Assembly: GCF_958298935.1 (NCBI RefSeq)
Contig: NC_084942.1
Coordinates: forward strand, 14,453,501 to 14,517,500
Reading direction: 5' to 3'
DNA length: 64,000 nt
DNA from: Phragmites australis
Taxonomy: Eukaryota; Streptophyta; Magnoliopsida; Poales; Poaceae
Shown here: positions 47,644 to 59,753 of the stretch, in pieces
Position numbering within the stretch: the stretch's first letter is position 1
Layout of the letters: every line of letters begins with the position of its first letter
Made by a program: the position numbers and the translations under genes
Notes under the pieces: generated by a model
What the model saw: the letters and a program-made list of their open reading frames with translations, nothing else
Database searches by the model: none
Told to the model about the DNA's origin: nothing

Positions 47644-47655
47644 TGGTATCAGAGC
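47644..47655 (+). other. Primer binding site, initiator Met tRNA
   Basis: TGGTATCAGAGC, two bases inside the 5' LTR. This is the classic plant copia primer site complementary to the 3' end of initiator methionine tRNA. Confidence 0.95.
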
Positions 47656-47689
47656 CACGTTCTCTTGATAGGCTTAAAATCCTAGAGAA

Positions 47690-49828
47690 ATGGCCCCGGG
47701 GAGCGGAAGTAGCGTGCCAAGGTTCGAGGGAAAGAACTTTGCTTATTGGAAAGTTCGCATGGCGAGCTATCTAGAGGCTATTTCCCCCGAGTGTTGGCAA
47801 GCAACCTCCGTTGGGTTTGAACAACCTTTTACCGAACAAGAAGTTAGGTGGAATGCTAAGGCTAAGAATGCTATATTTGAGGGAATTAGTGAAGAAGTTT
47901 TCTCTAGAGTTAGAAGTAAGGAATTTGCTCATGACATTTGGGTCGCTCTTTGTGAAATTCATGAGGGATCTAGGAGAATTCGTGAAGAAAGATATCATGT
48001 GCTTATGAATGCTCTAAATCAATTCAAGATGTTTCCAAATGAATTATGCAATGACATGTATTCTCGTATGAACATGCTTGTGGAAGAAATCAATTCTCTT
48101 GAGCTCACTCAATTGTCCGATGGAGATGTTATTCGTAGGATCTTGATGGTACTTCCCAAGCCACAATACAATATTATTATCTCTCTTCTTCATGAAAGAG
48201 ACATCAATGACATGACCATCACAGATGCCGTTGGAAAGATATGTGCGCATGAAATGTTCTTGTTTGGAGATCATGAGTCCTCATCCAAGAAAAATCTTGC
48301 TCTCAAAGCAAAGATGGTCGGCAACAAGAAGAAGAAGATCAAGCTTCCTTCATCATCAAGTGAAAGTGATGAAGATGATGATAATGATGAACATGATGAT
48401 GATGACTCCGACACCGAGCTTGCTCTTCTCATGAGAAGAACCACAAGGATGATCTCTAAGTTTCAAAAGAAGGGCTACAACTATGATCCCAAGAAGAACA
48501 AATTTCGTCCAAAGAAATTTGACAAGTTCGGTGGTGGAGACAAGAAGAAGTGCTACAATTGTGGTAATCTTGGTCACATATCATATGATTGTCCTCATCC
48601 TGACAAGAGAAACAAGAACAAGTCCAAGAAGCTTGATGCAAGTGAAGATGAGGACAAGTACAAGAAGAAGGATCAAGATATGAAGAAGAAGAAGCTCTTT
48701 AACAAGAGAGGTGGAGGACGTAAGGCCTACATTGTTGGTGAATGGGTCTCCGGTGAGAGCTCAAGTGATGACTCAAGTGATAATGATGACAACAACTTCG
48801 CGGGTCTCGCAATCGTCAATGATGATCCACCTCTACCTCCACCACCTATGTGCCTCATGGCAAAAGGTAACAACAAGGTGAGTAGTGAGGAAGATGATAG
48901 TAGTGATGATAATGGTCTTTCTCCTAATGATCTATCTAAGCTAATGAATGACTATGCTGCTATCATCAAGAGGCAAAAGGCTAAAATCAAGTTGCTTGAA
49001 AATGCTAACTCCATGCTTAGTTCCAAACATGATGAGTTGCTCACTAAACACAATAATTTGCTTGAAAAATATGATGAAGTAGTTGAATCCAACAAGTCTC
49101 TTAAAGCAAGTAACTATAAGCTAAAACTTGAGCATGATGGCCTAATATACAAACACCAAGAACTTGAATATGCCTATGATGCCATTGATCGTAGCTTGGA
49201 TGAATTGGTTGATAATGATGTAGTTAAGGTCAATGCATCTACTTCTTGTGATGATCTTCTTGATATATCATGTGATATTACATCATCATCTAAGACTAAC
49301 CATGCAAGGGAGCAAGAGCTTCAAAGTGAAATTGCAAGTCTCAAATCTTGTGTGGCCCGGTTGACTAAGGGGGAGTACAAGCACAAGGAAATCCTCATGA
49401 TGAATGCTTTGTACTTCAACAAGAAAGGACTTGGATGCTTCCCCAACCCGGTAAAAAGGGTCATAAAGACACCGGAGATCAAGAATTGTTTCATCAAAGA
49501 AGTTGGTTCATATTGCCAACATTGTCAAGTCACCGGACACCACACAAGGGAGTGTCCAATTCCTACCAAACCTCTCCCTATTTTGCCTTCTAAATACAAG
49601 TCCACATTTAATGATCATCATTTTCTATTACATAAGCTTAAAAATGGTAAAATTATGGCAAAATTCATTGGAACTCAAGCTAAGGGCAAACTTCCTAGGC
49701 AACTTTGGGTGCCTAAATCTCTTGTATCTCACATAAAAGGTACCAAACTTGGTTGGGTACCTAAACAAATGCTTGATCACATGTGTGTAGGTGAACTACA
49801 AAGCCGGTGGAAAACATTGGGTGCTTGA
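47690..49828 (+). CDS. Copia (SIRE-like) gag, intact, with two zinc motifs
   Basis: 712 residues. The N-terminus SVPRFEGKNFAYWKVRMASY is typical of Opie/SIRE gag. A UBN2-like domain (about 20-210) precedes Lys-rich and Asp-rich stretches. CCHC knuckle CYNCGNLGHISYDC starts at residue 288, and a second CQHCQVTGHHTREC at 609. Residues about 430-520 are predicted by eye as coiled coil (MLSSKHDELLTKHNNLL and repeats). The first ATG after the primer site is used. Its last 38 bases overlap pol in another frame. It forms the particle and packages RNA. Confidence 0.92.
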   Translation: MAPGSGSSVPRFEGKNFAYWKVRMASYLEAISPECWQATSVGFEQPFTEQEVRWNAKAKNAIFEGISEEVFSRVRSKEFAHDIWVALCEIHEGSRRIREERYHVLMNALNQFKMFPNELCNDMYSRMNMLVEEINSLELTQLSDGDVIRRILMVLPKPQYNIIISLLHERDINDMTITDAVGKICAHEMFLFGDHESSSKKNLALKAKMVGNKKKKIKLPSSSSESDEDDDNDEHDDDDSDTELALLMRRTTRMISKFQKKGYNYDPKKNKFRPKKFDKFGGGDKKKCYNCGNLGHISYDCPHPDKRNKNKSKKLDASEDEDKYKKKDQDMKKKKLFNKRGGGRKAYIVGEWVSGESSSDDSSDNDDNNFAGLAIVNDDPPLPPPPMCLMAKGNNKVSSEEDDSSDDNGLSPNDLSKLMNDYAAIIKRQKAKIKLLENANSMLSSKHDELLTKHNNLLEKYDEVVESNKSLKASNYKLKLEHDGLIYKHQELEYAYDAIDRSLDELVDNDVVKVNASTSCDDLLDISCDITSSSKTNHAREQELQSEIASLKSCVARLTKGEYKHKEILMMNALYFNKKGLGCFPNPVKRVIKTPEIKNCFIKEVGSYCQHCQVTGHHTRECPIPTKPLPILPSKYKSTFNDHHFLLHKLKNGKIMAKFIGTQAKGKLPRQLWVPKSLVSHIKGTKLGWVPKQMLDHMCVGELQSRWKTLGA

Positions 49829-52800
49829 TAGCGGATGTACACAACATATGACCGGCAATGTAACTATGCTCACCTCGCTAGAAGATGAAGTGGATAATCA
49901 TGATAAAGTCACTTTTGGTGATAACTCTAAGGCAAATGTGGTAGGTTTGGGTAAGGTGGCTATCTCAAAAGATCTCTCTATTTCCAATGTTCTTTTAGTA
50001 GAATCACTTAGCTTCAATCTACTCTCCGTAGCTCAACTATGTGATTTGGGTTTCACATGCTTGTTTAGTGATGTTGATGTTACCATAACGAGTATGAAGC
50101 ATAATGACCTAATATTCAAAGGATTTAGACATGGGCATATCTATCTTGTGGATTTTTCCTCTAATGATGCTAGCTTGACTACATGTCTCTTCACCAAGAC
50201 ATCTATGGGTTGGCTTTGGCATCGTCGGCTTGCACACATTGGGATGAGCCAACTCAAGAAGGTATTCAAAAATGGGAAGGTGGTTGGTGTGAAGGATGTG
50301 ATTTTCGAGAAGGACAGGTTGTGTAGTGCGTGTCAAGCCGGAAAACAAGTTGCAAGTCCTCATCCATACAAGTCCATGATGTCTACGTCAAGACCCTTGG
50401 AACTTCTACACATGGACCTCTTCGGACCAACTAGCTACAAAAGTCTTGGTGGTAATTTATATTGTCTTGTCATTGTTGATGATTATACAAGATATACTTG
50501 GACTTTCTTTTTAGATGACAAAGGAAAGACCGTTGAAATCTTCAAGAAGTTCGCAAAAAGGGCTCAAAATGAGTTTGAGTCCATACTTGTGAAGATCCGG
50601 AGTGACAATGGGACGGAGTTCAAGAACACTCAAATTGAAGATTTTTGTCAAGAAAGAGGCATCAAACATGAGTTTTCATCAACCTACACACCTCAGCAAA
50701 ATGGCGTAGTAGAAAGGAAGAACAAGACCTTGATTACACTTGCAAGAGCAATGTTAGATGAGTATGGTACTCCGGAGAAGTTTTGGGCGGAAGCAATCAA
50801 TACGGCATGCCATGCTTCTAACCGAGTCTACCTCCATTGACTATTGAAAAAGACGCCATACGAGCTTCTTATTGGGAGAAAACCCAATGTCTCTTACTTC
50901 CGGGTGTTCGGGTGTAAGTGTTTTATCTACAAGAAAAAGGAACGCCTAGGCAAGTTTGAAAAACGTTGTGACATTGGTTTTCTTGTTGGCTATGCATCAA
51001 ACTCCAAAGCATATCGAGTATTCAACAATGCCACCGGCTTTGTTGAAGAAACTTGTGATGTGGAGTTTGATGAATCTAATGGCTCCCAAGGAGAGGATAT
51101 TTCTTGTGATGATGTAGGTGATGAACCCTTGAGAGATGCAATGAAGAATATGGCAATTGGGGATATCAAGCCTAAGGAGGACGATGAAGATGTACCCTCT
51201 ACTTCAATACCACACACCTCAATGGCACCACAAGTTGATAAAGATGAAGACAAAGATGATCAACCACTTCCATCACATGATGTCCATATCTCTCAAGAGG
51301 AAGCTCAAGCTCAAGCTCAAGATGTTGGATCACCACAAAATACACCTCAACAACCACAAGTGAAGCATACACATATTTCCAAGGATCACCCGATTGACTT
51401 GATCATTGGAAGTCCATCTAGGGGAGTACAAACTCGCTCTCGTCAGTGTGCTTCATTTTGTGAACATTACTCGTTTGTCTCTTGTTCAGAACCCACACAT
51501 GTAGATGAGGCTCTCACTGATCCTGATTGGGTGATGGCAATGCAAGAAGAACTCAACAACTTTACTCGAAATGAGGTATGGATACTTGAGGAAAGGCCTC
51601 AAGACAAGAACATAATTGGAACAAAGTGGGTCTTTCGCAACAAGCAAGATGAACATGGTGTGGTGGTACGCAACAAGGCAAGACTTGTCGCACAAGGCTT
51701 TGCACAAATTGAAGGTTTGGATTTTGGCGAAACATTTGCTCCCGTGGCAAGGCTTGAGGCCATCCGTATCCTTCTAGCATTTGCTTCACATCATGACATA
51801 AAACTCTATCAAATGGACGTGAAAAGTGCATTCTTAAATGGCCTTATTAATGAACTCGTATATGTTGAACAACCCCCCGGTTTCAAAGATCCTAGATATC
51901 CTAATCATGTTTATAGGTTGGTCAAGGCACTTTATGGTCTCAAGCAAGCCCCACGAGCTTGGTATGAACGCCTACGTGACTTCCTCATCAACCAAGGATT
52001 CAAGATCGGGAGGGTGGACACCACATTGTTCACAAAAATCATCGACAATGAGCTTTTCTTGTGTCAAGTTTATGTTGATGATATAATATTTGGTTCAACT
52101 AACAAAGAGTTTTGCAAGGAATTTGGTGATATGATGTCTAAGGAGTTCGAGATGTCGATGATTGGTGAGCTAAATTACTTTCTTGGATTCCAAATCAAGC
52201 AATTAAAGGAAGGGACATTCATCAATCAAGAGAAGTACACGAGAGATATCCTCAAGAAGTTTAAGATGGAAGAGTGCAAGCCAATCAAGACCCCCATGCC
52301 TACAAATGGACATCTCGACTTGGATGAAACGGGTAAATCGATTGACCAAAAACTCTATCGTTCGATGATTGGGTCACTCCTTTACCTTACCGCATCTAGG
52401 CCCGACATAATGTTTAGTGTATGCATGTGCGCTCGTTTTCAAGCTAATCCTAAGGAATCTCATCTTTGTGCGGTAAAAAGAATCCTTAGATACCTAAAGC
52501 ATACACCTAGCATAGGCTTGTGGTACCCAAAAGGCGCTAGTTTCATACTGCTTGGATACTCGGATTCGGACTTTGCCGGATGCCGTGTGGATCGCAAGAG
52601 TACTTCAGGTGGGTGCCACTTGCTAGGGCGATCCCTAGTCTCTTGGAGTTCTAAGAAGCAAAATTCAGTAGCCTTGTCCACAGCTGAAGCAGAATACATT
52701 GCCGCCGGAGCATGTTGTGCTCAAATCCTCTATATGAAGCAAACCTTGTTAGACTTTGGTGTTCGTCTAGAGAAGGTTCCACTCCTTTGTGATAATGAGA

Positions 52801-53024
52801 GTGCCGTAAAAATTGCTAACAATCCCGTTCAACACTCCCGCACAAAGCACATTGATATCCGTCATCACTTTCTAAGAGACCATGTGGCAAACAATGATAT
52901 CTCTCTTAGTAGTGTTCGATCGGAAGATCAATTGGCGGATATCTTCACTAAACCTCTAGATGAAGCCACTTTTAGTAGATTACGAAATGAACTAAATGTG
53001 ATCGATGCTTCTAATGTCATTTGA
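49791..53024 (+). pseudogene. Copia (SIRE-like) pol with a single in-frame stop
   Basis: Opens after a TAG at 49788 and overlaps gag by 38 bases in the +1 frame, with no ATG near the start, so frameshifting is implied. Protease WVLDSGCTQHMTG; pre-integrase WLWHRRLAHIGMSQLKK; integrase with HMDLFGP, RSDNGTEF and QQNGVVERKNKT; RT with KARLVAQGFAQIEGLDF, LYGLKQAPRAWYERL and catalytic YVDD at 52071-52082; RNase H with GYSDSDFAG, SWSSKKQ and STAEAEY. The only visible defect is a TGA at 50838-50840 at the end of integrase, where CGA is likely original. Confidence 0.92.
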
Positions 53025-54080
53025 TACCTTGTCATATAGATGCATTCAAAATAGGACCTTGTCTAACCTTCTCAAGGTAATGGTGGACATGGGTTTTGCT
53101 TGAAATGGTGGGTCACTAGTTCTTCTCAAGGCATGTTGTTGGGTTCACCATGAAGAAGCTTGAGAAGGGAAGTAATATGACAAGATAGATTAATTTTACG
53201 CTTCGCATTCACATGTCATATAATATGCACTCATGTCTACTTTCATGCATATGTCTTACATTGCTTAAGCATTGGTGGTAGAGAGATCACAAAGGAGAAT
53301 ATCACTCTTTGAGATTACAGTTCGCTCTCAATGTGAACGTACACTTCTAAAAGTGTGATTAGAAAGATATAAGTGCTTAATGCCTATTGAGTCATGACCT
53401 AGCGAATTTAAAGCCTTCATCTTTAAGTTCATAGGAAATATGGCTCAAATATTTCCTTGGTGTTTTGTACCATCTTATTTGGCTCTTATTTGATTATTTC
53501 AAAAATTATATATGTTAGAGCCTTTTTGGCAAATATTTGTAAATGAGAGTTTGAGAGGGTAAGGGATTCACTCAAACTGGTCCAAATATGTGTTTATGTT
53601 GAGTGGTTATTTGAAACTTGGACTCAGTGAGAGAAATTAGTTCAGCCTGGTTTTTCTCATATCACCGGATAGTCCGGCGCTCCTTTCATTTTACCAGCGG
53701 AATATCCTGTGATCTCTGTCTCAAATCAGTTCAACCATGACAATGGTCCGGTGATCAGTTAGTTATCAGCGGACATTCCGGTGCTCATCAGTTCAGTGAA
53801 CTTCAAAATCTTAACATAAGTCTGGTGATGTTATGTTGTGATCAGCGGAAAGTCCGGTGAGTATAATAGGTTTCGGCCTTCAAAAATTTAGTTCTGCAAA
53901 AATTAGTCCGCTGTCTTTTCCTGGTGATCAGCGGAATATCCTGTGATGTCATCCGGTGCTAAATATAAGCTCAGCGGAACATCCGGTGAACAGAGTTTTT
54001 CGATCCCTGAAAGTTGGTTCTGCAAAAAATAGTCCGGTGGTCTATCCGGTGCTCTCTGTTGCCTCCACCGGATTATCCGG
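53025..54080 (+). other. Post-pol non-coding region with palindromic motifs
   Basis: No coding region. From 53640 on there are many half-sites and imperfect copies (AGCGGAATATCCTGTG, CCGGATAGTCCGGCG), ending with one exact CACCGGATTATCCGGTG at 54066-54082. The motif is shared with the LTR. Confidence 0.8.
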
Positions 54081-54393
54081 TGCTTTCAAAAACTGCGGGA
54101 CCCACCTGTCATATATGTCTTCCCGGTCGGCCGGCTCTCTCACTTTTTCGCCGCCGCTCGTACGTCGTCGCGCGACCTCGCCGACTCGCCGCCTCCCAGT
54201 TCCGTAGCGCCGCCGCCGGAGTTGCGCCGTCCACCGGCGCCACCGCCACCGCCGGCTCTCCGCCCGTCGCTGCCCTGAGGTCCCGCGCGTAGAGCTGTCT
54301 CCGCCGTGCCCTCCTCACCGCCGCCGCTCCTCTTGCGCCGCCGGCTATCATCTCCGGCATCACCACCGCCTCCTCTCTCTCTCCTTCATCGTG
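54081..54393 (+). other. GC-rich leader-like segment before the third ORF
   Basis: CCG-rich sequence with pyrimidine tracts, unlike the AT-rich neighbours, resembling a grass 5' leader exon. It ends CTTCATCGTG before a GTGAGC donor at 54394. Confidence 0.5.
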
Positions 54394-55126
54394 GTGAGCA
54401 CATTTGTGGCCGGTGTACTCAAATTGATGAAGCCCTTGATCAAATTCATACAATTGTATGCCAAAATTCATGAAATTTCTTCAAAAATCAAAGCAAATTT
54501 GATCCAATTTGTTGCTATTCCATCTTTTAGACATGAATTGAGTACATGTTAGTCAAAATTGCGCATAATTTGGCCAAATTCGTGATTATTCAAGACAATC
54601 CATGCAAATTCCATTCAAATTCATGTAAATTTGAGTCAATTTCTCTCAAATTTGGGATCATTCAGTTTCAATTGACATAAATTGAGAGCATGTTCATCAA
54701 TTATGCGTCTTCCTTGTTAAATCCGTTGACTTTAATACAAATTTGCCTTAAAATCATGTCAAATTAGATGAATTGTGTCAAATCTTGCCTCTTGCCGTGA
54801 TCAAATCAAGAAATTAGCTTCATCTCCACCTTTTCATCACCTACTAGGGCATGTTCATCTGTTTGTACCATATATCGCTCATTTCACTCAAATTCAAGCA
54901 AAATCGTTCACATTTGCTTCAAATTCATGCCTATTTTGATTAATTTGCCCCAATTCACGTCTTCCTCTATGCAATTGATCAATATCTATTGTCTCTTGCC
55001 TATATCCATAGCATGATTGTCTCAATTCATATCCATCCATGCTTAGGGTTCCGTTTAGGGTTAATTTCATTCGAAATCTTAAACCCAATATGATCACTCA
55101 TCTCTATTTCACGTTGCATCTGTCAG
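54394..55126 (+). other. Candidate intron ahead of the third ORF
   Basis: GTGAGC at the left. The interior is AT-rich with many AAATTCA and CAAATTTG motifs and no open frame. The right end is TCTATTTCACGTTGCATCTG followed by TCAG, immediately before the ATG at 55127. Confidence 0.5.
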
Positions 55127-57337
55127 ATGGGTCGTAATCGCAATGACAAGGGCAAGGGCAAGACAATTGAGCAGCCTAAGCAGAAGAAGTCAAAGACTCA
55201 GAAGGAATGGGACAGAGCGCTTGCTGCTGTTGATGCCTACAACAGGCAGGAGGGTTTTGTGATCAGAGATGAGACCACCCCTCCTACACGTCGTTCCACT
55301 CGCACTCGTGCTTCTGGGAGGTCAGGTTCGACGCCTTCCAGCCGGTCAGGGGGCCGGAAGAGGGTTCGCCAGGAGCTAGAGGCAGTAGAGACACAGCAGC
55401 AACAGTCCGAGCAGTCCGAGCAGTCTGAACAGCAGCAGCAGTCCGAGCAGTCTGAGCCACAGCCTCCAGCTCAGGGAGAGGTTCGTTTGCTTGATCTCAC
55501 GTCCTGCAAGGGTCCGAGGATCAAGAGGCTGAGATTCGTACCAGTCGAGGAGTGGTTCCCTGAGGTCAGAGAGGAGGGGATTGATCCCCGGTTCTGGACA
55601 GTGGTACAGGAGAGCTTCTATCGCTCATTTGGCAGGAAGAGCGTTCAGTTAAGTCAGCACAGGACGCTGAGATGGGAGTACTTGCAGTCAGCTGCAGGGG
55701 GAGCAGATGTGAGACGACACTTTGATGCATTCCCCGGTCTCACCGCTCTCCTTACTCAGGTGGACAGATATGTTGGGGATTGGGTCAGAGTATTCTATGC
55801 GACAGTATGGATCGCTCCCGACAGGTCGTTCATTCAGTTCATGTTTCAGGGAGAGGTCTACAAATTGTACCGGGCAGATATGCTCGAGGCTCTGAGGCTT
55901 CAGGAGAGTACCAGATTCTTGCATGAGGTCGTTCATCCGAACGCTCATCCTCCTCGTCGTCCTCTGACCGGTGGCGTTTTCCCGACGGATGACGAGATCC
56001 GTCTGTTGTTCAGGTCGCCTTTTCCTCCAGGTTCACTGAGACTGCCAGAGATGCTGACTCCAGAGGCAAGGGCAGTTCACTTTGCACTCAGACGCAGCCT
56101 GTTGCCTAGGATCGGGAACGCAGAGGCTATTACCAGTATCCAGCAGTGGTTGCTCTTATCTATCCTCACTCATCAGCAGTTCGACATTTTAGATCTCATC
56201 TTGTGTGAGATTGAGGATAACATAGCAGAGGGTCTGGGCAGACAGCAGCCATTCGCGCATTTCATCTCATATTTGTTGGCTCGCTCGATTCATTATCCAG
56301 AGCATCTTGGCGTCTACCAGCAATCCCCGAAGCGATTCCCGGACTATATTCCTAGCGCTCCGACGGACAGACGTCGCGGACAGCGTGCTATGGCGTAGGC
56401 TCAGCGGCAAATCCCAGCAGAGGAGCGAGACAGAGTTGCCGCTGAGGACCAGGCCCTTGCAGAGGCCGAGGCAGAGTTACCTCATGCCTTCATAGACTTG
56501 GATGACGACGATAGTGACTCGGAGGATATCGAGTTCATTCCACCACTCCCGAGACGTCATGATGCTGAGGCTGGTGGTTCTACTCAGGGTGCACCTCAGA
56601 CATCAGTTCCTTCCTCAGATACTGAGACAGCTACCACCGAGCCCTCTGCTGCAGTGCCTTCGGAGATCACTCTTATCCTTCGGCAGATGCAGCAGCAGCA
56701 GGCAGCTCAGGCAGAGGATGCTCGCCGCCGAGAGGAGCAGCAGTTTGCACTGATGCAGTCACTACAGCAGCAGCAGCAGGCCATGTTTGCAGCACTTCAG
56801 GCAGACCGTGAGAACAACGCCAGATTGTTCTCCGTTCTTTTCCAGGCACAGGGCCTTCAGTTGCCAGCTCCAGCACCTGCTTCAGCTCCTGCCCCGAGTC
56901 ATCTCCCAGGAAGTGTCAGTGCACTCTTGCGTACTCTAGGGTCCGATTTCCCTCTGTCAGCTCTCTTGGCCTCCGGAGTGTACTCTCTGCCTGCTGGGAT
57001 GTCTCAGAGGCCAGTGTTACCATCGTTGACTTCTCCTATACCCACTGGCCCTCTGAGTTTCGAGGACACTCCACAGCCGACAGTCCCCGAGCAGCAGCAG
57101 CCAGTCATCTCTCCTCATGTCCCTCAGCTGTCAGTTGTGCCTTCTTCAGTCGCTGAGCCAGCACTTGACGCTCCAGATGCTGCTCTTCAGTCAGTGCAGG
57201 ATCAGATCGTTGAGGCGACAGCAGCTGCGGGTCACAGTTCGTCCAGCTCTGACTCCGAGGCCGACGGTTCTCAGTTCGTCGTGGCACCTTCTTCGACAGC
57301 ATCGGGTCCTCCATCTTCTCCAGCTCCGGCTGCTTAG
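55127..57337 (+). pseudogene. Third (envelope-position) ORF of the copia element, one in-frame stop
   Basis: 736 codons in one frame with a single TAG at codon 424 (56396-56398). The N-terminus is basic with a KGKGK patch and Ser/Gln runs (residues 90-125). The middle (about 130-420) looks globular: FPEVREEGIDPRFW, FPGLTALLTQVDRY and IQFMFQGEVYKLYR, vaguely like plant 'putative transposon protein' domains. After the stop come an acidic patch, a Gln-rich helix or coiled coil (QQQQAAQAEDARRREEQQ) and a Pro/Ser-rich tail. No signal peptide or membrane segment is evident, so an envelope role is not supported; only position matches env-like ORFs of SIRE elements. Function is unknown. Confidence 0.7.
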
Positions 57338-57730
57338 TCATGTCCTAGTTTTTCTCTTTTTGGTGCTTAGATGCCAAAGGGGGAGAGTCTAGTAATAGGG
57401 GGAGTTGGTAGAGAAAGTACCTGGTGGGTCTAGTGAGATTTTGATTCAGGGGGAGGTTAGATTTTTGGGTAGCTAGTTTTGAAATGTTGGATCTTATGGA
57501 TTGATTTTGATGTTATGACAGGCTATCTGGCTCTGTATATGGATGTGTTTCGCCTGTCATCACATTGTGTTTATTTTCATGCTCGCATAATTCCTACCTA
57601 TTCTAGCATGATAGTTTTGTAGCGCTAGGCTTTATCTCGCTTTTATTGCTTTATACATTCTTTTGCCTAGTATGATAGGTTGCTCTTCAAATTCATATCT
57701 CTATTGTTATTTGTGTTGTCATCAATCACC

Positions 57731-57743
57731 AAAAAGGGGGAGA
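57731..57743 (+). other. Polypurine tract of the young copia element
   Basis: AAAAAGGGGGAGA just before the 3' LTR. It is the plus-strand DNA primer. Confidence 0.9.
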
Positions 57744-57744
57744 T

Positions 57745-59511
57745 TGTAGCATCTAGGCCCCTAGGTAAGTGGTAAGTGTTTCGGTGATTAATGACAACCA
57801 TATTACTGTGACTAACAATTTGTTTTGAAGGGAATCAAAAATTCAGTATACAATGACATTTGGTTGATCTTGGTCCCTAAAAGTGCTTATATGGACAATC
57901 AAAGGACATATGCTTTAAGACTAAGGATCTTCTAGTTCTAAGTATCACAAAGGAGATGAAGGATACTTAGAGTAGTATAGGTCTCCTTTTTCTTTTTGTC
58001 TTTTGACCGTACTATAAAGGGGGGCTAAAAGTAGTAGCTTGACATAGTGAGTCTAGACGTAGATGATGCACACTTGTTAAATTCTAGCACTAGGTAGAGC
58101 ATACAAGTCCATGGTGAAGCTATCAAGGAATTAGAGCTCAAAGAGAGTTGAATTGGACAAGTTCACAAAACATTTATTCACCGGATTATCCTCTGATGGA
58201 TGTCTAATACTCACCGGATAAACACTAATTGAGGCATCCGAATTATATGAAAAATTTCAGAAGTGTTACACCGGAATATCCGGTGCTGAAAGTCCGGTGA
58301 CCACCGGAGCTTTTCCAGCAGAGAAAATTTTCGGAGAAAAACAATTTTGTACCCACCGGATCATCCGGTGAATGCATAATATGAACACCGGACTATTTCT
58401 TGCAGAGAGCATTGCTTCGGGCCACAGTGGAAAATTACGTTCACAGGATTATCCGGTGACTTAACTGGCAGACCACCGGAGAAATGTTGTGAAGAAACTC
58501 AGACAAATTGAACTCACCGGATTATCCGGTGGTAGCAAAAATGTCACCGGAGTATTTCTTGCAGAAGGTTCTGAAAGTCGAAGGGTCGGGTGAGTTGTAC
58601 TCACCGGATTATCCGGTGTTGACTGTTGTTCACCGGAGTTTATCACCGGACAAATGTTGCCGTGCAACGGCTAGTGACAGCTGGCTCTGGGTTTGAACCC
58701 ACCGGACTATCCGGTGATCTTAAGGATACAGCCAGCGGATTATCCGGTGATTACAGTAAAATGAGAGTGGTTAGCCAACGGCTAATTTTTGATCTCTAGG
58801 CTATAAATACCCACTCAGTTGGTTTCAACAGTGGCTCTTGCAACCCTGTAGCAGCTCATACACTTGGTGTGTCATTTAGAGGCAAGAGAGGGAGCACTTG
58901 TGTCCATTTTAAGTTATTAGTTGAGGATTAAGGACTTCTTTGAGTGCTTGGAGAGTAACAAGTGTGCATCTAGCTGTTGTCTAGGCTTGGTCTTTGTCAA
59001 GTGAAGCTTGAGGCTTGTTACTCTTGGTGGTTGGCAACACCTAGACGGTCTCGGTGATCGGAGGATTTCTCGGTGAGCTCTTGGAGCAATTGTGGGAGCC
59101 CCGAAAAAGAGGATGTACTTGGTTTGATACCCGCCAATCCGGAGATGGAGAAAGGGTAATCAAGAGGGAGCACTTGAGCCTTGGTGACTCAAGGGGGAGC
59201 GACATCCTTGGTGGATGCTCCAACGAGGACTAGGGGGAAGTGCCAACTTCTCGAAACCTCGGGAAAAAATCGGTGTTGTCTTCTCTGACTCTTTACTTTC
59301 TTGCATCTTATTTTGAGCTTTGTTATTATTGCAAGTTCTTCTTGGGAATTGTCTTTCTTAGTTAATTCTTGCGTGGTTAGCTATCTTGTGCTAGTTAAAA
59401 TTCTTTACTTGCGTTTCTTATAAGCTTTATTTTGTCAAGCAGTAGTTAATTAAAAAAAAAAAAATTAATATCCCAATTCACCCCCCCCTCTTGGGCTATT
59501 CGATCCTTTCA
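57745..59511 (+). repeat. 3' LTR of the young copia element
   Basis: Near-identical to 45877-47641; differences seen are G for A in three places and two extra A near 59455. It holds the same five palindromes and a TATA box at about 58800. Confidence 0.97.
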
Positions 59512-59753
59512 CGGGGGACTCGGGTGCTCGGGGGTCACCGTATATCTCCCCGAGCACTTTCTTCCCGGCACTTAGACTTCGCAGATCATCGGAGAACTTG
59601 GGTACTCGGGGACCACTGACTGTGGCCCCAAGCGCCCTCTCCCGGGACTTAATCTTTTTTACCTCGCGGAGGAAACTCCTCGGGATGGCGCCACGTGGTG
59701 GATGCTGGCCTGGCCTTGGGGTTCAGGGACCCCCGGTTCCTGATTCACCGACA
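59512..59753 (-). repeat. Second Tat-type LTR, right part
   Basis: Continues the LTR cut at 45876 (the target duplication CGGGG joins the two). It ends GATTCACCGACA, followed by GCAGCCCCCAGG, the polypurine-side sequence as at 4333. Confidence 0.85.

Larger units (their letters stand above)
45877..59511 (+). mobile_element. Young SIRE/Opie-like Ty1/copia retrotransposon with an extra 3' ORF
   Basis: 13.6 kb, LTRs 1765 and 1767 bp, target duplication CGGGG at 45872-45876 and 59512-59516. Order: LTR, initiator-Met-tRNA primer site, gag, pol in the +1 frame, a long non-coding stretch, a third ORF, polypurine tract, LTR. Large gag with two CCHC motifs, a large copia pol and long LTRs fit the SIRE/Maximus lineage (Opie and Ji in maize). 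By eye the LTRs differ by three A/G substitutions and one two-base A-tract difference, so insertion is recent. Pol and the third ORF each have one in-frame stop. It sits inside a Tat LTR. Confidence 0.95.

Noticed and set aside
55127..57337. Third copia ORF as a true envelope gene
   Set aside because: Position fits, but I see no signal peptide, transmembrane segment or cleavage site; kept as an ORF of unknown function.
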